From NCBI GenBank assembly GCA_022376925.1, contig JAIOJX010000005.1, positions 159,913,501 through 159,977,500 of the forward strand: a stretch of 64,000 nucleotides of DNA, in the 5' to 3' direction. The first letter of the stretch is position 1, and each line of letters opens with the position of its first letter. The notes below the pieces were generated by a model. It saw only the letters and a list, made by a program, of their open reading frames with translations. It did not search any database and was not told the DNA's origin. A program made the position numbers and the translations under genes. This DNA is from Tragulus kanchil (lineage: Eukaryota > Chordata > Mammalia > Artiodactyla > Tragulidae). Of the stretch, positions 44,151 to 55,099 are shown piece by piece.

Positions 44151-45113
44151 TGCTAGCGCCTCTCCTGTTTTATGACTGACTTCAGGCTTCATGGTTGAAC
44201 GAATTCATTCAGTGAGTATTTGTTGAACCTCCTACTATGTGACAGGCAACGTGTTAGGCATTAAGGGGTGAAAGTGGGAGGGATAACGTAAGTGGTGGGT
44301 AGACCCTTATTTTTGGAATCTAAAAGAAAGGCAAGCAAACAAATCACTCAGATTATACACGGCCCACGCCTTAATGTTCACTCCTCGCCAGACATTACAA
44401 AGGACTTTATATTCGTGAAACTACTTCCACAACCTTCATTTACCCTCATACTAAGCAAGCTGAAGTTTATGGAGAGGTGAAATTGCCCAAGATACGCTGG
44501 AAACTCCCTCTGCTCAGTTTCTGATCTGCAATAGGCCCCGTGTGAATGTTGAACTGAAATGAATAAGGTGTGTCCGTGCTCAGGCGTGTCTGACTCTTTT
44601 GTGACCCCATGGACTGTAGCCCTCCAGGCTCCTCTGTCCATGGAATTCTCCAGGCATGAATACTGGAGAGGGTTGCCATTTCCTTCTCCAGGGGATCTTC
44701 CCGACCCTGGGGTTAAACCCACGTCTCCTGTCTTTCCTGCAAGTGAATTCTTTACCACTTTCCTGCAAGTGGATTCTGTGCCACCTGGAAGGTCCAACTA
44801 AATAGGGACATGGTCCCTAAAATAGGCTATTGACAGTCTACTCTTATATTGAGAAGAAAATCTGAGACAAGCAGTTAGGTAACAATAAAAGGGGGCACCG
44901 AATTAAAAAGAGAGAAGGGGAGAGAATTCACTGTAGACCAGGGCACATGGGTAAATTTGGGAAAGCATTGCAAGGAAGAAGACTAGCTTGGGCAGAAGTC
45001 TAGAAATGGGAATGCTGACCCCACATTTATGGCTTGAATAATCAAATCGTTGGAAAGCTGTCTGGAGAAGTCAGTGAGTGGTCAGTGGTGAAGGGTCTTC
45101 AAGCCCAGGCCAA

Positions 45114-45780
45114 GTCATTTGGGACTTTAACACTTCATGGTAATATACTGTAGTATTTTAGGTGAGGGCTTTGGCTGCTGTGTATTTGATGGATTAGTAG
45201 AGGAGAAAAGCCAAAAGTCAGGGAACCCAGCAAAGGAGTTTCTGAAATAATCCTGGTATTAAGGTCTGAAACGGAAGTGGGGATAGAAAGGAAGAAATAC
45301 AATTGGGGGACCTTTGGAAAACAGAATTGACATGTTTGATGATGTGTCACTTACAGAGAGCAGAGAGAAAGAGTATGATCCTCAGCTTTCCAGCTCAAAA
45401 AATGATGCTACAGCTTTGTTTTTAATAAGGGTCATTGATTCGGAAGACACATTAAGCTCAGGTATAGAATAAATGAAGTAAGTACAAGCTGCAGGCTGAT
45501 AGTCAACTTATAAAAGGTATCTAGGCCTTTGTCAACTCTGTCCTGAAGTTACCGCCACCGAACGTTCTGTTGGGGACAAAAAGTCCAACAAAAGCTGAGC
45601 CTCTTGAGCAAGGATTTTGGGATGAGCCAGCAAGCCACTGTCTTATTCTTCTGTTAAACCCCCATGCATCCTCACCGTGCCCTAAGCCTCCCAAGATATG
45701 TAGTAATAAACTACATGAGGTCCAGAGAAAGGAAACTCAGATGACAACAGACTGAAAGGACCAGTGATGAAAACTTTTCC
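45114..45780. other. Intergenic, no feature recognised
   Basis: Moderately AT-rich sequence between the D15 arm and a Bov-A2. Contains no conserved frame or repeat that I can name. Likely decayed repeat or unique intergenic DNA between the C6orf89 and PPIL1 promoters. Confidence 0.5.
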
Positions 45781-45784
45781 ATCC

Positions 45785-45920
45785 AGCTGAAGGGTCATAC
45801 CTGGAGGAGGAATTGGCTGTCCACTCCAGTATTCTTGCCTGGGAATTCTCATGGACAGAGGGGTCTGGTGCGCTACAGTCCACAGGGTCGCACAGAGTTG
45901 GACATGACTGAGCATCTAAG
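45785..45920 (+). mobile_element. Bov-A2 SINE, 5'-truncated
   Basis: Plus-strand 3' portion only: tccactccagtattcttgcc to gttggacatgactgagcatc. Head absent. Confidence 0.8.
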
Positions 45921-46031
45921 CTAAGTTCATAAGGGTCATAACGAGGGCATGAACACAAGACTACAGGAAGAGTGAAAGTAATTATAGCTTACATTAGCAC
46001 AGCACTCACCAGTCCAAAATGTAATTTTCTT

Positions 46032-46321
46032 TTTTGGGGGTTGGGGAGGGAAGAGGGCAAGCAGGCCACTTCTATTGGTCTTTCATTTATCTATTTTCAT
46101 CCATCTTTGTTCTTTGACCCGTGTGGGCCTCCCATCACGGTGGCCTCTGTTGCTGCAGAGCCCCGACTCTGGGCGCATGCGCTCCAGAGCTCCGGCTTGG
46201 CAATTGGACACATCGGTCCAGCCGCTCCGCGGCACATGGGATCCTCCCAGGCCAGGGAACGAACCGGCGCCCCTTGCACTGCAAGGCGGTGTCCTTACCC
46301 ACTGGACCACCAGGGAAGCCC
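46032..46321 (-). mobile_element. Long tRNA-Glu SINE, young subfamily
   Basis: Minus-strand element with G-rich 5' edge (gggggttggggagggaaga) on the plus strand, many retained CpGs and a complete head (cactggaccaccagggaagccc). It sits directly beside another SINE at 46340-46667. Approximate flanking repeats (taattttctt and tgattttctt) suggest slightly mutated target sites. Confidence 0.85.
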
Positions 46322-46339
46322 TATGATTTTCTTCTTTAA

Positions 46340-46667
46340 AAAATTAACTGTATTTACCTCTGGCTGTACTGGGTCTTCACTGCTGCATGGGCTTTTCTAT
46401 AGTTGTGGAGAGTGGGGGCTACTCTGTGTCGCAGTGTGCCAGCTTCTCAGCGCGGTGGCTTTCCTTGCTTCGGAGCCTGGGCTCTAGGCATATGGGTTTC
46501 CGTCGCTGTGGTTCTCAGGCTCTAGAGCACAGGCTCAGGAAATGGGGCATGTGGGCTCTGGCTTAGTTGCTAAGGCGATGTGGGGGATCTTCCCGGAGCA
46601 GGGATCGAACCTGTGTATCCTGCAGTGAGAGGCAGATTCTTTATCATTGAGCCACCAGGGGAGCCCC
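46340..46667 (-). mobile_element. Long SINE with CHR-2-like body
   Basis: Minus-strand tRNA-derived SINE. The head reads gagccaccaggggagcccc and the body includes ctctagagcacaggctcag and gtgtgccagcttctcag, similar to the long cetartiodactyl SINEs also seen at 17570 and 56095. The sequences aaaatgtaattttct (46014-46028) and aaagtgcaattttct (about 46669) look like its original target-site duplication, with the neighbouring younger SINE inserted later. Confidence 0.75.
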
Positions 46668-46984
46668 TAAAGTGCAATTTTCTGTCCATTACTCATTCAA
46701 AGAAACTTGAGCATACTATGTTCAGTCCTCTGCGAGGAGGGCGCAGAGATGGAGGAGGCTCATTTCTCTCAAGGAGCTCACTGTCTAGTTTGACCTTTAC
46801 AGCCTTGTTTACCCTTATTTGTGCTGGCGGTTAAGGAAACTAGGACTGAACTGTGATCAAGAGCACAGGATCACAGCTTGTGGCACTTGGGAACATGTTA
46901 TTTATCTCCGTAAGTCTTAGTTTCCTCAAAGTAAAAGGGGAATAGTGGTACTACCTCTTGTGGATCTGAAGATGAAATGTTGTC

Positions 46985-47590
46985 CAAAGTTCAAAAATAA
47001 GCTACAAGGATATATTGCGTTGCACAGGGAATACAATCAATAGTGTATAGTGACTACAAATGGAGTATAACCTTTAAAAAACGTGAATCACTAGTGATAG
47101 GGTCTACATGGGACTGGGTTAGAAGTTGGTACATCATGCTGACCTTGCACTTGAAATATACAGTCAGGATAATGTGACCTGCTCAAACTGACCACATTGT
47201 GACTACATCCTGTTATCACGGTGGGCACCGATTTCCTCAGGGCTGTGTGACCTCCAGACTCCTGTACAAAATATACAGTTAAGATAAAAATTGGCCCACC
47301 AAGACTGACTGCATTGTTTGAAACGTCTTTCCCACGACTACGTGATCAGAAGACTTCAGCCTCAAGTTAAAAGATAAAACCAGACCCCCTCCCTCCAGGT
47401 AACCTATGCGTGTAAGAGGGACTGGGGGTTGGGCTGTTGGTTATTCTCAAGGGCCAGCCACCCGCCTGTTTCTAATAAACTTCTTTATCCTTTTCTGTGC
47501 CTGACTGCTGGACCTGTTCTCTTTTTCTCAGCACTCACCTTAGAACTAAGTTGTACACCTGAAAGTTACAACACATTATAAATTGACTGT
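46985..47590 (+). mobile_element. L1 3' UTR split by a ~455-bp insertion (copy to 48695)
   Basis: Left part tacaaggatatattgcgttg to acgtgaatcacta (ending about 47093), right part agttgtacacctgaaagtta (from about 47549); in other L1s these two parts are contiguous. The insertion at 47094-47548 includes a late AATAAA (taataaacttc near 47475) and ends ...tttttctcagcactca, which looks LTR-like. I cannot assign a family. The insertion is repeated in D16. Confidence 0.6.
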
Positions 47591-49246
47591 GCTTCAGTTT
47601 TTTAAAAAGTTCAGAAAGAACAGAAGTAAAACAGAACACTACATCATGGGAATAATAGTTCATAAAAGTTTATCGCGTATACACACACAAACCAGTTTGC
47701 AAACTTGGGGACTCAGAACATGCAATGAGGCTCAGAGGTATATTTTTATAAAGCAACTTATGTAGTGAGGAAGCAGTGGCTGTTTATTCTTCACAGTGAT
47801 TGGTTATAATATTAGAGCTTTGCTAGTGATAAAGAGTAGATTAAAAGTGGTTACCTCCTATTTATTTGGGGGAAGTTTAAGTTTCATTTATGATTTTCAG
47901 AGGCATTAACAAGAAGTGACCCCAGTTAAGCTTTGCTTGTTTTACAAAATAAGCTAGATTTACTTTTGTGTGTGTGTGTGGGGTGGGGAGGGAGTGGGGA
48001 GGGCGGGCCACTTCTGTTGGTCTTTTATTTATCTATTTTCATCCGTCTTTGTTCTTTGGCCGTGTGGGCCTCCCATCATGGTGACTTCTGTTGTCGCAGA
48101 GCACTGGCTCTGGATGCATGCGCTCCAGAGCTCAGGATCGGCTTCCATGACACATTGTGACTACATCCTGGTTAACCTTTAAAAAACGTGAATCACTAGT
48201 GATAGGGTCTACATGGGACTGGGTTAGAAGTTGGTACATCATGCTGACCTTGCACTTGAAATATACAGTCAGGATAATGTGACCTGCTCAAACTGACCAC
48301 ATTGTGACTACATCCTGTTATCACGGTGGGCACCGATTTCCTCAGGGCTGTGTGACCTCCAGACTCCTGTACAAAATATACAGTTAAGATAAAAATTGGC
48401 CCACCAAGACTGACTGCATTGTTTGAAACGTCTTTCCCACGACTACGTGATCAGAAGACTTCAGCCTCAAGTTAAAAGATAAAACCAGACCCCCTCCCTC
48501 CAGGTAACCTATGCGTGTAAGAGGGACTGGGGGTTGGGCTGTTGGTTATTCTCAAGGGCCAGCCACCCGCCTGTTTCTAATAAACTTCTTTATCCTTTTC
48601 TGTGCCTGACTGCTGGACCTGTTCTCTTTTTCTCAGCACTCACCTTAGAACTAAGTTGTACACCTGAAAGTTACAACACATTATAAATTGACTGTGCTTC
48701 AGTTTTTTAAAAAGTTCAGAAAGAACAGAAGTAAAACAGAACACTACATCATGGGAATAATAGTTCATAAAAGTTTATCGCGTATACACACACAAACCAG
48801 TTTGCAAACTTGGGGACTCAGAACATGCAATGAGGCTCAGAGGTATATTTTTATAAAGCAACTTATGTAGTGAGGAAGCAGTGGCTGTTTATTCTTCACA
48901 GTGATTGGTTATAATATTAGAGCTTTGCTAGTGATAAAGAGTAGATTAAAAGTGGTTACCTCCTATTTATTTGGGGGAAGTTTAAGTTTCATTTATGATT
49001 TTCAGAGGCATTAACAAGAAGTGACCCCAGTTAAGCTTTGCTTGTTTTACAAAATAAGCTAGATTTACTTTTGTGTGTGTGTGTGGGGTGGGGAGGGAGT
49101 GGGGAGGGCGGGCCACTTCTGTTGGTCTTTTATTTATCTATTTTCATCCGTCTTTGTTCTTTGGCCGTGTGGGCCTCCCATCATGGTGACTTCTGTTGTC
49201 GCAGAGCACTGGCTCTGGATGCATGCGCTCCAGAGCTCAGGATCGG
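47069..49246. repeat. Tandem duplication D16 (arms 47069-48141 and 48174-49246)
   Basis: Offset 1105 bp. The first arm ends inside a SINE at ggatcgg, then ~32 bp of scrambled sequence follows. That stretch includes cacattgtgactacatcctg, which belongs ~120 bp further into the repeat, before the second arm begins. Only the second arm carries the SINE to completion. Confidence 0.94.
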
Positions 49247-49367
49247 TAGTTGGACACATTGGTCCAGCTGCTCCATGGCACGTGGGATCTTCCCAGGCCA
49301 GGGATCGAACCGGCGCCCCTTGCACTGCAAGGCGGTGTCCTTACCCACTGGACCACCAGGGAAGCCC
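49073..49367 (-). mobile_element. Long tRNA-Glu SINE, young subfamily
   Basis: Minus-strand element with the G-rich complement of the C-rich block (gtggggagggagtggggagg) preceded by a (TG)n tail remnant. Target-site duplication AGATTTACTTTT at 49061-49072 and 49368-49379. Truncated assembly copy at about 47965-48141. Confidence 0.9.
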
Positions 49368-49822
49368 AGATTTACTTTTACTTGTATGACTAAACTGACT
49401 TGTTTGCTCAGAGAATTTTCAAGTCTGGGCTCCATTTGTGTTTGTTTTTTAACACTGTGAAAGTAGACAATAGTGCTTAGCTGGATGCCTGGCACAAAGT
49501 AGGCATTCATTTAGCCATCATTATTAAGTGGTGTACAAAGCATTTACAATATGTGTATTTACCCCATTTCTTTCTTGTTCTTCCTCCAAAACTCCTCTTT
49601 GATCCTGAGCAAACTCTCCTAACAACCTTGGGCTAACATCTATCCCAGCCACAGTCACTCTAAGCCTTGCTTCTAGCCCTGATCTATTTGATCTTCATTC
49701 TCCTATTTTTCCCTTCTGTCTCTCATTTTATTCTCAGTCCTTCTTTGTCCTCTTTCCTCAGATTCTTTGCCTTTGGAGGCTAGAAGCTCTCATTTGCTTT
49801 ATGGCTATGGATACGTTATTTA

Positions 49823-50024
49823 GTAGCTAAGCCATGTCAGTCTCTTTTGTGATCCTATAGACTGTAGCCCATTAGGCTCCTCTGTCCATGGGATTTCCCA
49901 GGCAAGAACGCTGGCATGGGCTGCCGTTTCCTTCTCCAGGGGATCTTCCCGACCCAGGGATCTAACCAGTGCCCTCCTGCATTGGCAGGTGGATTCCCGT
50001 TACCATTGAGCCACCTGGGAAGCT
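49823..50024 (-). mobile_element. Bov-A2 SINE (partial copy 51077-51140)
   Basis: Minus-strand element upstream of PPIL1. Its head is repeated at the start of the second arm of D17. Confidence 0.84.
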
Positions 50025-50034
50025 CGGCTATGGA

Positions 50035-50175
50035 CATAAAAGTCATTTAACTGCTGTCTCAGTTTTCACACCTGAAAAATGGGAATCATAACATCTATTT
50101 TACAGGATTGTTTCACGGAGTAGATAACAATGTTCAAGTGCTGTGTACAGGGCCTTATGGGCATTAGTTCCTGGC
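50035..50175 (+). repeat. MIR upstream of PPIL1 (copy 51149-51289)
   Basis: gtcatttaactgctgtctca, cacctgaaaaatgggaatca, ttgtttcacggagtagataa. Another is at 46855-46985 (gttatttatctccgtaagtc). A related old MIR-like segment is at 52245-52380. Confidence 0.72.
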
Positions 50176-50269
50176 AGCACTCATCTCTCTCCCCTTCCAT
50201 TCTCTTCCTCTTCTTCCGTCCCACCTCTACCGTTAGACTAAATGAAATTCTTCCAAATTGTAAGGTTAG

Positions 50270-50602
50270 GATTTAACTCCAATAGAAATGCAGATTTGCT
50301 GGTTGGTCACGCCTCCCACGCCTACACGAACCAATCAGAGCGCCCACAGAATGGCGCGGTATCTCTATTTGAGACCACCTCCAATAGAGCTTGCCACTCT
50401 CCTCCGTCCGAGCGGACAGCTTGCTCTCGCCTCGTACCCTAGATTCTCGGCCTTGAAGGTGGGTGGGGTCCTTCCTCTGCCTTGTCTCAAATCCCCCAAA
50501 TTTTGGCATCGCTGGAGTTGAACGGCGGGAACCGGAAGTGTGTGTCGCAGTCGCGGGTCCCGGGCGAATCGACGCCGGAAGTAGCGATCCCCCAGCCTCG
50601 CT
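50270..50602 (+). promoter_or_regulatory. PPIL1: PPIL1 CpG promoter and 5' UTR (copy A)
   Basis: CpG-rich TATA-less promoter. It holds CCAAT boxes (aaccaatcagagc near 50329-50341, ATTGG-type on the other strand near 50385) and two consensus ETS sites CCGGAAGT at 50532-50539 and 50575-50582, within 75 bp of the ATG. Such paired ETS sites are typical of broadly expressed spliceosomal genes. The precise start site cannot be read. The whole block recurs 1114 bp to the right. Confidence 0.72.
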
Positions 50603-50658
50603 ATGGCGGCGATTCCTCCGGACTCTTGGCAGCCGCCCAACGTGTACTTGGAGACCAG
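50603..50658 (+). CDS. PPIL1: PPIL1 exon 1 (peptidyl-prolyl isomerase-like 1), copy A
   Basis: ATG at 50603 opens MAAIPPDSWQPPNVYLET, followed by a split Ser codon (AG|C) and a GTGAGG donor at 50659. This is the N-terminus of PPIL1, a small nuclear cyclophilin of about 166 residues that joins the activated spliceosome through SKIP/SNW1 and catalyses cis-trans isomerisation of X-Pro bonds. The exon joins exon 2 at 54576 exactly (ACC AG|C ATG GGG). An identical copy is at 51717-51772. Confidence 0.93.
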
Positions 50659-51383
50659 GTGAGGGTCCGGCCTGTGGGGCTGGGCTGGTCGAGGCAACGT
50701 GGGGCTCAGGCTTAGCCGCGGGGCTGGGTTCCTGGCGCGCTCCCTCGGAAGGGCAACCTCGTGGAGGCCGAGTGGGGACCGCCGCTGCCGCGTCCGTGCT
50801 CCACACCCACTTGCGCTGAGACCTCAGCGACAAAGGCCGGGTGCCCTCCTCCCAGCTCCGTTCATTCATCCTTTTCTTAAACGAGCGCGTATTCACTCTA
50901 CAGGCCGGGAACGTAGGAACCGAGGGTCAGAGGTGGATGAAACAGCCTTGCCTTTAGAAACTTACAGTATAGTGAAGGAGACAGACATGTAAATGTTAAG
51001 GTTGTAAGTAACTCAGTTGTATGCACGAGATTTTGGGGGAGAAGTTCCCGTTACCAAAATGTGGGGGGACCACCGGTCTAACCAGTGCCCTCCTGCATTG
51101 GCAGGTGGATTCCCTACCATTGAGCCACCTGGGAAGCTCGGCTATGGACATAAAAGTCATTTAACTGCTGTCTCAGTTTTCACACCTGAAAAATGGGAAT
51201 CATAACATCTATTTTACAGGATTGTTTCACGGAGTAGATAACAATGTTCAAGTGCTGTGTACAGGGCCTTATGGGCATTAGTTCCTGGCAGCACTCATCT
51301 CTCTCCCCTTCCATTCTCTTCCTCTTCTTCCGTCCCACCTCTACCGTTAGACTAAATGAAATTCTTCCAAATTGTAAGGTTAG

Positions 51384-51772
51384 GATTTAACTCCAATAGA
51401 AATGCAGATTTGCTGGTTGGTCACGCCTCCCACGCCTACACGAACCAATCAGAGCGCCCACAGAATGGCGCGGTATCTCTATTTGAGACCACCTCCAATA
51501 GAGCTTGCCACTCTCCTCCGTCCGAGCGGACAGCTTGCTCTCGCCTCGTACCCTAGATTCTCGGCCTTGAAGGTGGGTGGGGTCCTTCCTCTGCCTTGTC
51601 TCAAATCCCCCAAATTTTGGCATCGCTGGAGTTGAACGGCGGGAACCGGAAGTGTGTGTCGCAGTCGCGGGTCCCGGGCGAATCGACGCCGGAAGTAGCG
51701 ATCCCCCAGCCTCGCTATGGCGGCGATTCCTCCGGACTCTTGGCAGCCGCCCAACGTGTACTTGGAGACCAG
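51384..51772 (+). promoter_or_regulatory. PPIL1: PPIL1 promoter plus exon 1, duplicated copy B
   Basis: Exact-looking repeat of the PPIL1 promoter and first exon, offset by 1114 bp. The ATG is at 51717, the coding part ends at 51772 and is followed by the same GTGAGG donor. This copy is physically nearer exon 2. I treat it as the second arm of an artefactual tandem duplication; only one first exon is expected. Confidence 0.75.
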
Positions 51773-52151
51773 GTGAGGGTCCGGCCTGTGGGGCTGGGCT
51801 GGTCGAGGCAACGTGGGGCTCAGGCTTAGCCGCGGGGCTGGGTTCCTGGCGCGCTCCCTCGGAAGGGCAACCTCGTGGAGGCCGAGTGGGGACCGCCGCT
51901 GCCGCGTCCGTGCTCCACACCCACTTGCGCTGAGACCTCAGCGACAAAGGCCGGGTGCCCTCCTCCCAGCTCCGTTCATTCATCCTTTTCTTAAACGAGC
52001 GCGTATTCACTCTACAGGCCGGGAACGTAGGAACCGAGGGTCAGAGGTGGATGAAACAGCCTTGCCTTTAGAAACTTACAGTATAGTGAAGGAGACAGAC
52101 ATGTAAATGTTAAGGTTGTAAGTAACTCAGTTGTATGCACGAGATTTTGGG

Positions 52152-53600
52152 AGAGCACAGGAGGAAGCGCGTGTATTCCCTTCTGTCAAAAAGTGATAAT
52201 ATTGAACACCGAAGAGCCAGTGCCATGTCCCCGCTGTGTAGCATCACATTTAGTTTAATCCTCTTAGCAACTCAGATCATGTAGGTACTGTTTCACCTTC
52301 TCTCCACTTTAGCAGGGGAAATGCCAAACTTTACAGAGTAAATGGGCTTGACTAGACTCATGTAGCTTGTAAGTAGGGGAACCCCACGCGGCTGGGTTCT
52401 TTAGCCCCATTCATTCCACCCCCTCTTTGGAAAAAGTTAAGAATGCTCTTTCCGAAGTAAGACAGATCATCTTAAGTAACTTCTTACTGCTCCAGCAATA
52501 TAAAATTGAAAATATGTGGTCTGACCTTCAAGATGATTTTTTTCATCTGACCTTTGCCTACCTCTGTGCCTACCACCTGCCATTCTCCCATCAGTAGCCA
52601 AAGTCATTGTCTTTCTGTCTTCCTCTTCTTGCTCATACTGCTTTCCAGCAGAATACAGTTCTCACGGATGTTGTCTTTGCCCCCCTTCTGGCCATCTTCC
52701 CCATTTTGTAGGGGAAAATTCTGCTTCTGGTCAACTTGAAGGTATGTAATTTCGGAACTACCTGAGTTTTTTCTAATTACAAAATACATGAGAATTTAAA
52801 TTCAAGCAGTCGTAGAAGTGTATACACTAGGAAGTGTCAGCCACTCCCTCTCCGTAAAAACACCATCTATAGTTTGTTGGATGATCTTCCAGATGTTTTT
52901 TCCTGGACATGTAGACATCGCTTTTATGTTCTATGTTTAAACAATAAGATTGTATAATCATACTGTATGCTTTTTTCTATAATTTGCTTTTCTTTTGCTC
53001 ACTAATATATGCAGCCTTTTGTATGAATATTTCATATTTTAGTTATTCTTTCTTTGAAGGACACTTAAATTGTTTCTTAATTTTTTGTGAAGACAATTAA
53101 AGAAATAAATATCCTTGCACATACTACATCCTCTAGCACTTTTGAAAGTTTTCACATAGAGTGAAAACTTAGAAATTGAAATCACTGTCCAAAGGTATAC
53201 ACAGTCCAAATGTGTATAGGTGTTTTCTGATTACCATTCAGGAAGTTATTCTTTATATTTTAAAACATCCACCAGAATGTTGCTCTGTGAGAGGAAAAGC
53301 ACTTAGAATTGTGTTTTGCACAGAGTCTGTTAATCTCTGTTGAATGTTAGGAGTGCAAAGGCTGAGTTGCTGGTAGAAAGGCTTTTAGAAAGCTGTGTTC
53401 TAGCACATACCACATTTATTTATAGAGTGCTTAAATTGTGCTTGGCACTGAGTAATCAAGCTATACAGAATTGACTCTGTTCTTACATTCTTGGAGCTTT
53501 AAAATCTAAGTCAGTGATGAAATGGAGGGGAAGGCACCTATCTTAAATCTTGTTTCTTCCTTAGCAGCACTTCAGGGGCAAAAGCACTCATCACATTGCT
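52152..53600. other. PPIL1 intron 1, old repeats only
   Basis: Mostly unique or highly decayed. 52860-53130 (ttttttcctggacatgtaga, cactaatatatgcagcctt) resembles old LINE sequence in reverse orientation. No exon-like frame. Confidence 0.45.
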
Positions 53601-53710
53601 GTTGTTCAGTAGCTGAGTCATGTCCTCTTTGCAGCCCATGGACTACAGCATGCCAGGCCTCCCTGTGCCTCACTGTCTCCTGGAGTTTGCCCAGGTTTTG
53701 GGGCAAGGTT
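53600..53710 (-). mobile_element. BovB/Bov-A-derived fragment
   Basis: gctgttgttcagtagctgag, cagcccatggactacagcat, and ctggagtttgcccaggtttt match the BovB 3'-end arrangement (cagcatgccaggcctccctg), not the Bov-A2 one. It is the only BovB-like piece I saw in the window. Confidence 0.65.
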
Positions 53711-53822
53711 TGAGGTAATCAGGTTTTGGCTTTGTGTACCCTTCCTCAGTACACACAAATTTTACCTTTTTTTATTATTAATTTTTTTTACAAATTTATG
53801 TGACTCAAAAATCTAAAAGTTA

Positions 53823-54118
53823 GGGCTTCCCTGGTGGTCCAATGGGTAAAGAGTCCACCTTGCAGTGCAAGGGTCACTGGTTTGATCCCTGGCCCAGGAA
53901 AATCCCATGTGCCACGGAGCAGCTGGATCGGTGTGTCCAATTAAGAGCCAGTGCTTAAGAAAAAAAAAAGAGCCAGTGCTCTGGAGCACATGTGCTCAGG
54001 GCCGGTGCTTTGCAAGGAGAGAGCCCACTGCAATGGGAGGCCCACATAGGCCAAAGAATAAAGATGGATGAAAGTAAATAAAAAACCAATAAAAGAGGCC
54101 AAAAGTAAAATAAAAAAA
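53823..54118 (+). mobile_element. Long tRNA-Glu SINE, older subfamily
   Basis: Head gggcttccctggtggtcc, B box ggtttgatccc, no C-rich block. It carries an internal repeat of aagagccagtgct separated by an A-run (53945-53975), apparently a local duplication peculiar to this copy. In PPIL1 intron 1. Confidence 0.83.
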
Positions 54119-54575
54119 TTTTAAAAAGTCACAGAAAGCCTTCTTGTCTCCCATTTACACAGTTTCCACCCCCTCCCCAGAAACTTATGTATGTATAAAT
54201 AAATGTGAATTCCCAGTATTTTAATTTCCAACTTAAATAAAGTTATAAACTGTGTGTAAGATTTTTCTCCCTAATAAAGTGGGCAATATTGGTTTCCAGT
54301 GAGCAGTGATTTCTTCTACATAAGGTGTTTGTATTTTTGGTTGTCCGTGGTTGCTTTGCGTAAAAGAAGTGTCAGAAGCCCCTGCACGTTTCGCTTAAAG
54401 GAGGTGTCTCTGTTTATGTTATTTGCATTTGTGTTGTTTTCCTTTGCTGAGCACGAAATCTAATGTTTATCACGTCACGACTTACAAGCTTGAAAACGAA
54501 GGGTGGTGGGGCGGTCCCGTAATGCTCCCGTGACCCTGCTCTTGGCTGGAGCTCTGCTGTCCTCTCCCTCCGCAG

Positions 54576-54730
54576 CATGGGGATCATCGTGCTGGAACTG
54601 TACTGGAAGCACGCTCCAAAGACCTGTAAGAACTTCGCCGAACTGGCGCGTCGAGGTTACTACAACGGCACCAAATTCCACAGAATCATCAAAGACTTTA
54701 TGATCCAGGGAGGTGACCCAACAGGAACAG
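54576..54730 (+). CDS. PPIL1: PPIL1 exon 2, cyclophilin catalytic segment
   Basis: 155-nt exon with acceptor ctccctccgcag and donor AACAG|GTACCG. It encodes (S)[20 protein letters not shown], then [10 protein letters not shown] and the cyclophilin signature [23 protein letters not shown] places the catalytic arginine at residue 55 when joined to exon 1. Frame leaves one base of a split Gly codon. Exons 3 and 4 (the remaining ~95 residues of the fold, expected to start GGASIYGKQF) are not present up to 64000, so the gene runs off the right edge. Confidence 0.95.
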
Positions 54731-55099
54731 GTACCGTTACGTCAGTGACAGTTTACGTCTGGCAGCCAGCGCTCTCCTCCACATACCGGGCCTGCATCAG
54801 TTGATTCTGATGACGAGTCCGGCCCTGCTACTGCACCTCCCTCCCTAAACACACGCCTGGAGTTGACCAGAAACAGGTCTTGACTCCAGAGCTTTACAGA
54901 GCTTCTCATAACTTCCATGCATGGCTTACTAAGAGCAAATAAATATTTGCCTGAATTATAGTAATGCATAGAGCAGTCTAGATGATCAGAAGAAAGGTAT
55001 TTGCAATGTTTTGAGGAAAAGAAAATAGTGGGTTCTTTGATTCACTCAGCATATATTGAGTACCTGTCTTGTGTCAGATGTTTTTTTTGTATTCTAAGG

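Larger units (their letters stand above)
42971..45113. repeat. Tandem duplication D15 (arms 42971-44037 and 44054-45113)
   Basis: Offset 1083 then 1077 bp. Overlaps the second arm of the previous duplication and creates the third partial promoter copy. The first ~60 bp of the second arm has six deletions, mainly in short runs; one further pair of differences lies in the Bov-A2 (tcctcctggc against tctcctgtc). Confidence 0.95.
49961..52151. repeat. Tandem duplication D17 (arms 49961-51037 and 51077-52151)
   Basis: Offset 1116 then 1114 bp. Duplicates the PPIL1 promoter, exon 1 and the start of intron 1. The second arm begins inside a Bov-A2. The ~39-bp spacer looks like a garbled piece of the same Bov-A2 (ttcccgttacc) and of the right flank. 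Confidence 0.95.

Noticed and set aside
50273..50896. 207-codon open frame antisense to the PPIL1 promoter and exon 1 (also at 51387-52010)
   Set aside because: Long open frames are expected in CpG-rich DNA. It covers promoter elements and exon 1 of PPIL1 on the opposite strand, has low-complexity Arg/Pro/Ala composition and no recognised domain.
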